DNA of 9,875 nt from an uncultured Lachnospiraceae bacterium (GTDB lineage Bacteria; Bacillota; Clostridia; Lachnospirales; Lachnospiraceae): positions 1 to 9,875 of the forward strand of contig CAMWNY010000068.1 in NCBI GenBank assembly GCA_947175775.1, written 5' to 3'. Positions within the stretch are counted from its first letter, which is position 1. Each line of letters opens with the position of its first letter. The translations under genes and the position numbers were made by a program. Positions 5,554 to 9,875 of this stretch are shown one piece after another. The notes beneath the pieces were generated by a model. It did no database searches. It saw nothing but the letters and a program-made list of their open reading frames with translations, and had not been told where the DNA came from.

Positions 5554-5555
5554 GG
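5436..5555 (-). other. Highly structured RNA between TPP aptamer and terminator
   Basis: Several strong pairings lie between aptamer and terminator (plus-strand coordinates). A perfect 10-bp stem joins 5546-5555 and 5457-5466. Nested in it are an 11-bp stem with one mismatch (5536-5546 with 5488-5498), a hairpin GTCTGC/GCAGAC (5518-5523 with 5531-5536) and a hairpin GTTTGC/GCAAAC (5469-5474 with 5478-5483). Outside it is a 7-bp hairpin, 5436-5452. This exceeds what a simple expression platform needs. I do not recognise the fold as a known RNA family. It may be a second regulatory module or a small inserted palindromic element. Confidence 0.5.
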
Positions 5556-5628
5556 TTGCTTCCCTACGCCAGTATTATCCGGTTCAGGTAATGAGGGTAA
5601 AATCTCAGCATATGCGCACCCCTAGCAA
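5556..5628 (-). promoter_or_regulatory. TPP riboswitch aptamer (thi box)
   Basis: On the minus strand the conserved thi-box blocks appear in order: GGGGTGC, CTGAGA, ACCC, ACCTGA, a GGATAAT block and the end GGCGTAGGGAA. P1 is closed by TTGCT/AGCAA (5628-5624 with 5560-5556). At about 73 nt the aptamer is compact, without an extended P3 arm. It should bind thiamine pyrophosphate and switch off thiT. A GGGGC/GCCCC hairpin (5634-5648) abuts its 5' side. I found no convincing promoter between the aptamer and the chemoreceptor stop at 5703, and no terminator there, so readthrough from the gene upstream is possible. Confidence 0.95.
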
Positions 5629-5702
5629 TCTTTGGGGCTTTCCGCCCCGAAATCATTATGTAATTGTTACTGATATAAAATATCTATGTTTAAATTGACC
5701 TC

Positions 5703-7430
5703 TCAGCCAATCTTAAACCGCTGTACTTCTTCTCTCAGGCTGCTTGCAATTTCGCCGTTCTGCATCATCTCGGAATTAACGACATTCAGCTCGCCGACAA
5801 GCGTCTGAATGCTTTCCGCCACGTTCGTCACACCGTTTGCACTCTCGTCAACAGCTCTTGTAATGCCGTTAATCGACTCTACAATTCTGCCAACCGTACT
5901 CGTAATTTCTGCAGAATGCGCCGCATACATCGTCATTTCCGTATCAACGTGTTCCGCGTCATCGCGATACTGCTTTCCGCTTGCAACAAAGTTGTTGTAA
6001 TCATTCAGCACTGTTCCCTCAAGATAGCCTGTAATCTCCTTTGAGTTGTCAATCAAATCCTGCACAAGCGCCAAAACCGTACTGTTGATTTCCTGAATAT
6101 TATTTGCGGTCGCACGGCTCGAATCCGCAAGCTGCCTGATTTCATCGGCAACCACCGCAAATCCCTTGCCTGCCTCGCCTGCTCTTGCCGCCTCAATCGA
6201 CGCATTCAGCGCAAGCAGATTCGTCTGACTCGAAATGGAGAGGATTTCACCTGTCAAAGAACTGATTTTCTCAATTTCCTTACTGTTTTCAATTGCCACT
6301 TTAATCTTTTCGATAATCGGAGCCACCAGCTTAATTGTATTTTTCTTATTTTGTGCTGCCGACTCTTCCAGTGCAGTCGCACGTTCCTTCATCTCATTTG
6401 CATACACAACAATATTATCCGTCGCGTTCTGCATTTCGTTCAGCTCATTCATAACGCTGGACGCATTTTGGTCTACGCCCGCAACCGTCGCTGCAATTTC
6501 CTCCATCGTTGCGGAGAGCTCTTCAGTCACTGCCGATACATCGCACGCGTTTGTATTGGCATTCGCCGCCTTCTCCACCACATTCGTCACAATACTGTCA
6601 AGAGAAACAGAATCCTCATTAAGCTTCTGCATTACATGCTCCAAAATCTCCATTAAACGGTTCATGTTGACAGCAAGCCTGCCAAGCTCATCGCCGTTTG
6701 AAATGGCAAGCCGCAGAGACAAATCGCCTTCGCCCTGCTCAATGCTGGTAATAATTTCATCAATCTTCACCGTATGTCTGCGCAGACGTGCAATCACAAA
6801 CTTGTGAATAATAACAACCGTTATAATAAACATTGCAATCAACATCACAATCATTACGCCCGATATTACCGTTGCAAAAGTATACACTTTATTCTGATAT
6901 TCGCTAACCTCCTGAATTTCAGAATAGTTTATGTTGGCAACCTCGTCGATAACCGCCTCTGCATTCGTTGAAATGGTATTCATATCCGACATGACAATCT
7001 GCGCCGCTCCCTGAGCGTCGCCGCTGTCCACTTCTTCCTTTATTTGTACTGCCAAAGCATATAAATCATTTGTGGCAGCCTCAATCGCGTCCAAGCCTTC
7101 CTGTGAACCTTGGTCCGGTAAAAATGACCTCGCCGTCTCAATCTGTTGTTTTATTTTTGTATTGGAATCCTCAACCATCCCCCAAACAGCGTCTTTTCCC
7201 TCCCCTTCAAGCTGCGTATAGACAAGCGCCATTTTTTCCATCTTGTTTGCCTGAATCGACACCTGGTCAAGCGCTCCAAGCGCACCAATCCCGACCCGTT
7301 TGAGCTGCGTTGTTCCGTCCTGCAACGCTCCCATGCTCGTATAACCAAACGTAGCAATCATAATTGCAAGTATCCCCAAAATACAGACGGGTATCAAAAT
7401 TTTTAAGCGTATACTTATACTCTTTTTCAT
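5703..7430 (-). CDS. Methyl-accepting chemotaxis protein (transmembrane chemoreceptor)
   Basis: The 575-residue receptor senses an outside signal and controls the CheA kinase through CheW. TM1 is at about 9-28, an extracellular helical sensor of the 4-helix-bundle type at 30-183, TM2 at about 184-210, HAMP at about 212-262, and a long coiled-coil signalling domain to the C-terminus. The hairpin tip is canonical: [20 protein letters not shown] at 399-418, followed by [15 protein letters not shown] at 421-435. There is no C-terminal CheR-binding pentapeptide. The sensor has no feature that reveals its ligand. The ATG at 7430 has GGAGGT 6 nt upstream. No che genes are nearby, so this is an orphan receptor in the window. 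The call to family is firm; ligand unknown. Confidence 0.95.
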   Translation of the reverse strand: MKKSISIRLKILIPVCILGILAIMIATFGYTSMGALQDGTTQLKRVGIGALGALDQVSIQANKMEKMALVYTQLEGEGKDAVWGMVEDSNTKIKQQIETARSFLPDQGSQEGLDAIEAATNDLYALAVQIKEEVDSGDAQGAAQIVMSDMNTISTNAEAVIDEVANINYSEIQEVSEYQNKVYTFATVISGVMIVMLIAMFIITVVIIHKFVIARLRRHTVKIDEIITSIEQGEGDLSLRLAISNGDELGRLAVNMNRLMEILEHVMQKLNEDSVSLDSIVTNVVEKAANANTNACDVSAVTEELSATMEEIAATVAGVDQNASSVMNELNEMQNATDNIVVYANEMKERATALEESAAQNKKNTIKLVAPIIEKIKVAIENSKEIEKISSLTGEILSISSQTNLLALNASIEAARAGEAGKGFAVVADEIRQLADSSRATANNIQEINSTVLALVQDLIDNSKEITGYLEGTVLNDYNNFVASGKQYRDDAEHVDTEMTMYAAHSAEITSTVGRIVESINGITRAVDESANGVTNVAESIQTLVGELNVVNSEMMQNGEIASSLREEVQRFKIG

Positions 7431-7479
7431 CTTTTTACCTCCAAAGTGTATTGTAATACTTCACAAAGTATCCTTTCCT

Positions 7480-7508
7480 ATTTTACAACTTTTTTGATAA
7501 ATTGTCTG
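7480..7508 (-). promoter_or_regulatory. Possible promoter of the chemoreceptor gene
   Basis: On the minus strand CAGACA (7508-7503) and TAAAAT (7485-7480) are 17 bases apart. The -35 matches 4 of 6. No sigma-28-type motaxis promoter was recognised. Between here and the ATG lie two small overlapping inverted repeats, ATACTT/AAGTAT and GTATT/AATAC (about 7445-7471), whose role is unclear. Confidence 0.35.
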
Positions 7509-7582
7509 TATTTTCTATTAATTTTTCCGCTCGCATTTTGTATAAAATCCACGCGTTATTTTTGTAAAAATTTTATTAATTC

Positions 7583-8872
7583 CTACGCCGTTTCCCCAAG
7601 ATATTTCTCCACCGACGCAAGCTTCACGCAGAGCACAAACACTGCACACGCTTTTGACAGTTCTTCCGGCGTCGGACACGTCGGCGCAATGCGGATACTC
7701 GTATCCGCGTCGTCCTTCTTGTACGGATACGTCGAGCCAGCCGGCGTCATCACCACGCCCGCATCTTTACAAAGTGCAATTACCCGCTTTGCGCAGCCAC
7801 CCAATGTTTCAAATGCAATAAAATACCCGCCGCGAGGCTTTATCCAGCTTCCGATTTCCAGTCCGCCAAGCTCTTTCTCAAGGCAGTCAAGCACCGCGTC
7901 AAACTTTGGTCTTAAAATTGCCGCATGCTTCTCCATATGCGCATGAACACCCGACGCGTTCTTAAAAAACAGCACATGGCGCATCTGATTGACCTTGTCA
8001 TAACCGATCGTCTGAACCGTCACGGTCTTTTTAATATCTGCAATATTTGCCGGCGATGTAATCAGTGCAGCTACTCCGGCTCCCGGAAACGTAATCTTTG
8101 AGGTCGAGCAGAGCTCATAATACAGATCAGGATTTCCTGCCTTTTCGCACTCCTCCACAATATTTAAAATCTGCGCTTTATCTTCCAAATAAACGTGATG
8201 TACCGCATATGCGTTATCCCAATAAATCCGGAAATCATCCGCCGCAGGCTTTAAATTTGCAAAGCGCCTTACCACTTCGTCCGAATACACCACGCCTGAC
8301 GGGTTTGAATACTTCGGAATATTCCAAATCCCCTTTACGGCAGGGTCACTGTTAACGTACTGTTCAACCAAATCCATATCCGGACCGTTTTCGTCAATCG
8401 GAATATTGATCATCTCAATCCCAAAGCTCTCCGTAATCGCAAAATGCCTGTCATATCCCGGAACAGGACATAAGAATTTTACCTTGTCAAGCTTACACCA
8501 CGGCGAGCTGCCACAGATGCCGTGTACCATCGCTTTGGAAATCAAATCGTACATCACACTCAGACTGGAGTTCCCATACACCATGACATGGTCTTTTGAG
8601 CACTCCATCAACTCTGCAAAGAACTCCTTCGCTTCGTTGATACCGTCCATCAGTCCATAGTTTCGAATGTCAATTTTATTAACACCCTGAAACGCTGACT
8701 TGCTGTTCAGAATGTCAAGCATCGGCGCCGATAAATCAAGCTGGTCCGTTCCCGGTTTTCCCCTCGACATATCAAGCTGGATGTTCTCTCCTTTTAAGGT
8801 TTCATACTGTGCCAAAAGCTCTGACTGCAGCGCGAGCAGTTCTTCTCTTCCCATTTCACTGTACGGTTTCAT
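7583..8872 (-). CDS. PLP-dependent aminotransferase, AspT-like (putative aspartate aminotransferase)
   Basis: The 429-residue protein is a fold-type I aminotransferase of the group that includes Corynebacterium AspT (Asp_aminotransf family), distinct from the common AspB/AspC type. Recognisable sites are the N-terminal MSRGKPG (35-41), NSS (101-103) in the phosphate-binding region, Asn190-Pro191 in YSNPSG, Asp219 in YWDNAY as partner of the pyridine nitrogen, Lys259 in STSKITFPGAG as the Schiff-base lysine, and Arg394 in SIRIAPT for the substrate carboxylate. It probably moves the amino group between aspartate and 2-oxoglutarate in the cytoplasm, though substrate range cannot be read from sequence. 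Length is typical. The ATG at 8872 has GGAGG 9 nt upstream. It has its own promoter and no clear partner gene; no strong terminator was seen after its stop. Confidence 0.9.
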   Translation of the reverse strand: MKPYSEMGREELLALQSELLAQYETLKGENIQLDMSRGKPGTDQLDLSAPMLDILNSKSAFQGVNKIDIRNYGLMDGINEAKEFFAELMECSKDHVMVYGNSSLSVMYDLISKAMVHGICGSSPWCKLDKVKFLCPVPGYDRHFAITESFGIEMINIPIDENGPDMDLVEQYVNSDPAVKGIWNIPKYSNPSGVVYSDEVVRRFANLKPAADDFRIYWDNAYAVHHVYLEDKAQILNIVEECEKAGNPDLYYELCSTSKITFPGAGVAALITSPANIADIKKTVTVQTIGYDKVNQMRHVLFFKNASGVHAHMEKHAAILRPKFDAVLDCLEKELGGLEIGSWIKPRGGYFIAFETLGGCAKRVIALCKDAGVVMTPAGSTYPYKKDDADTSIRIAPTCPTPEELSKACAVFVLCVKLASVEKYLGETA

Positions 8873-8925
8873 TTTTCATAACCTCCATTACATACGATAT
8901 TTATGACGGCTCTTTTTCCTACATT

Positions 8926-8955
8926 AATATATACTATGGTGTCCGTCTCTGTCAA
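8926..8955 (-). promoter_or_regulatory. Promoter of the aminotransferase gene
   Basis: On the minus strand a perfect TTGACA (8955-8950) is followed after 16 bases by TATATA (8933-8928), or after 18 bases by TATATT (8931-8926). AT-rich DNA upstream may help as an UP element. The leader would be about 45-50 nt. Confidence 0.65.
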
Positions 8956-8958
8956 TAT

Positions 8959-8972
8959 GTTAATATTTTAAC
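8959..8972. repeat. Small AT palindrome before the aminotransferase promoter
   Basis: GTTAA (8959-8963) and TTAAC (8968-8972) form a 5-bp inverted repeat with a 4-base centre. It sits between the end of the ytvI-like gene and the -35 of the aminotransferase promoter. It could be an operator half-site pair or a very weak terminator; it is too short to decide. Confidence 0.25.
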
Positions 8973-8984
8973 GTTATGAAATAC

Positions 8985-9875
8985 TTACCAAAACATTTCT
9001 TTCCCCAGCTCCACCAAAATCAGCAGCGTCACCGGTCCAAGCACCACCCCGCCAATTCCGTAGAAGAGCACGCCTGCATACACTGCAATCAATACTGCAA
9101 CGGGTGAAAAGCGAAGTCCGTTCCCCAAAAGCCTGGGCTCCAGCAGCTCCCGTATCAATACACATATAATATATGTCGTAATCACCGCAATACCACCAAA
9201 AATCTTTCCGCGAATAAACTGAACGACACCAATCGGGATTAAAACAATGCCTGTTCCGATAAACGGCAGAAAATCCATAACCCCCGCCAAAATCCCATAA
9301 GAATACGCATCTTTCACACCGCCGATATAAAGCCCGATTGTTGCAGTCACACTGATACAGAGCAAAATAATCGACTGCGTTTTTGCGTAAGTCTTAATCA
9401 TGCCGCCAAGTTTCTTGCCAATCCGTATTACTATAGAAAGAAGACGGTCAATTGCAGGCTCTAAAGCGGCAAGATTCAAAAGCCCCTGCTGCCAGCGTTC
9501 CACTTCACGCGCAAACAGGACAACACAGATAAAGCTCACAAGGATAAACGTCCCGACATGCCCGGCTACCGATAGATACCGCAGACTGCCGCTTAAAAAC
9601 CCGTCTCCCGTATGTGCAAGACTGCCCGCAAAATCGGAAACCCACACATCAATCCAACGGCTGATTGCGCCCTCCTCAAATCCCCAAAACTCCTCAATTC
9701 TGACACTCGTGTCAGAAATAATTTGGGAAACACTGTCCGTAATGAATCCGACGTCACGCACAACGTTTCGCGCGCGGCTTATCAGAAATGTTCCGGTGCC
9801 TACTATAATAAGCGCAACGACAAGAATAATGCCAAACAAAATCCCGCCTGCCATTACACCCTTTCCGTTGCTTTT
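8985..9875 (-). CDS. ytvI: YtvI-like AI-2E family membrane protein, 5'-partial
   Basis: This is the C-terminal part of a multi-pass membrane protein of the AI-2E/PerM permease family. The frame stays open from the Met codon at 9854 to the window edge (7 more codons, KSNGKGV), so the real start lies outside. At least six hydrophobic segments are visible. Residues are counted from the Met at 9854: the block DFLPFIGTGIVLIPIG at 194-209 and RELLEPRLLG at 235-244, followed by a GIGGVVLGP segment, are the hallmarks of the sporulation protein YtvI subgroup. The central 50-130 stretch is the amphipathic region typical of the family. The transported substrate is not known. YtvI-type proteins are usual in endospore-formers, which fits the host guess. 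The stop at 8985 lies 30 bp before the next promoter. Confidence 0.85.
   Translation of the reverse strand, partial: KSNGKGVMAGGILFGIILVVALIIVGTGTFLISRARNVVRDVGFITDSVSQIISDTSVRIEEFWGFEEGAISRWIDVWVSDFAGSLAHTGDGFLSGSLRYLSVAGHVGTFILVSFICVVLFAREVERWQQGLLNLAALEPAIDRLLSIVIRIGKKLGGMIKTYAKTQSIILLCISVTATIGLYIGGVKDAYSYGILAGVMDFLPFIGTGIVLIPIGVVQFIRGKIFGGIAVITTYIICVLIRELLEPRLLGNGLRFSPVAVLIAVYAGVLFYGIGGVVLGPVTLLILVELGKEMFW

Noticed and set aside
5634..5648. GGGGC/GCCCC hairpin as terminator of the chemoreceptor gene
   Set aside because: No U-tract follows on the minus strand; it abuts the TPP aptamer and is more likely part of the leader fold.
5438..5698. 86-codon plus-strand open frame across the thiT leader
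   Set aside because: It runs antisense through the conserved TPP aptamer and the structured leader; its coding potential is a by-product of those elements.
6235..6807. 190-codon plus-strand open frame opposite the chemoreceptor
   Set aside because: It is a hydrophobic Ser/Thr-rich mirror of the coiled-coil coding strand, with the real gene firmly identified by the signalling tip motif.

Overview
The window reads as chromosomal DNA of a motile, low-to-mid GC Clostridia-type Firmicute, most likely Lachnospiraceae-like. This is an inference from several things: strong AGGAGG-type ribosome binding sites, an archaeal/eukaryote-like prolyl-tRNA synthetase without the bacterial editing insert, a TPP-riboswitch-controlled ThiT-type ECF thiamine transporter, a FliB-family protein, a chemoreceptor, and a YtvI-type membrane protein typical of spore-formers. 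No mobile element, CRISPR array, tRNA or rRNA was seen.

Layout. The left end (1-190) holds a possible tail of a plus-strand gene, an AT-rich palindrome and the proS terminator. Two minus-strand genes follow: proS (198-1637) and an HD-GYP phosphodiesterase with a degenerate C-terminal receiver domain (1727-3175), each with its own recognisable promoter. The gap 3176-3693 is not empty. It carries what looks like a complete type I toxin-antitoxin module: a 28-residue single-TM toxin on the plus strand, a convergent ~100-nt antisense RNA on the minus strand, a shared bidirectional terminator, and matching leader sequences at the 5' ends of both RNAs. A plus-strand fliB-like gene (3694-4842) then meets thiT (4823-5389, minus) tail to tail with a 20-bp overlap.

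The thiT leader (5390-5628) is the most elaborate regulatory stretch. It has a compact TPP aptamer, about 130 nt of heavily base-paired RNA that also encodes a possible 45-residue basic leader peptide, and a terminator. The 3' arm of that terminator is the thiT ribosome binding site, and its U-tract touches the thiT start codon. Further right, all on the minus strand, are a methyl-accepting chemotaxis protein (5703-7430), an AspT-type aminotransferase (7583-8872) and the 3' part of a ytvI-like gene that runs off the right edge (8985-9875).

Functionally the genes are mostly independent single units with individual promoters: translation (proS), second-messenger signalling and taxis (HD-GYP, MCP, FliB), thiamine uptake (thiT) and amino-acid metabolism. 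The two places that deserve attention are the toxin-antitoxin locus at 3315-3632 and the thiT leader at 5390-5628. All comparisons with families are from memory; no database search was run.
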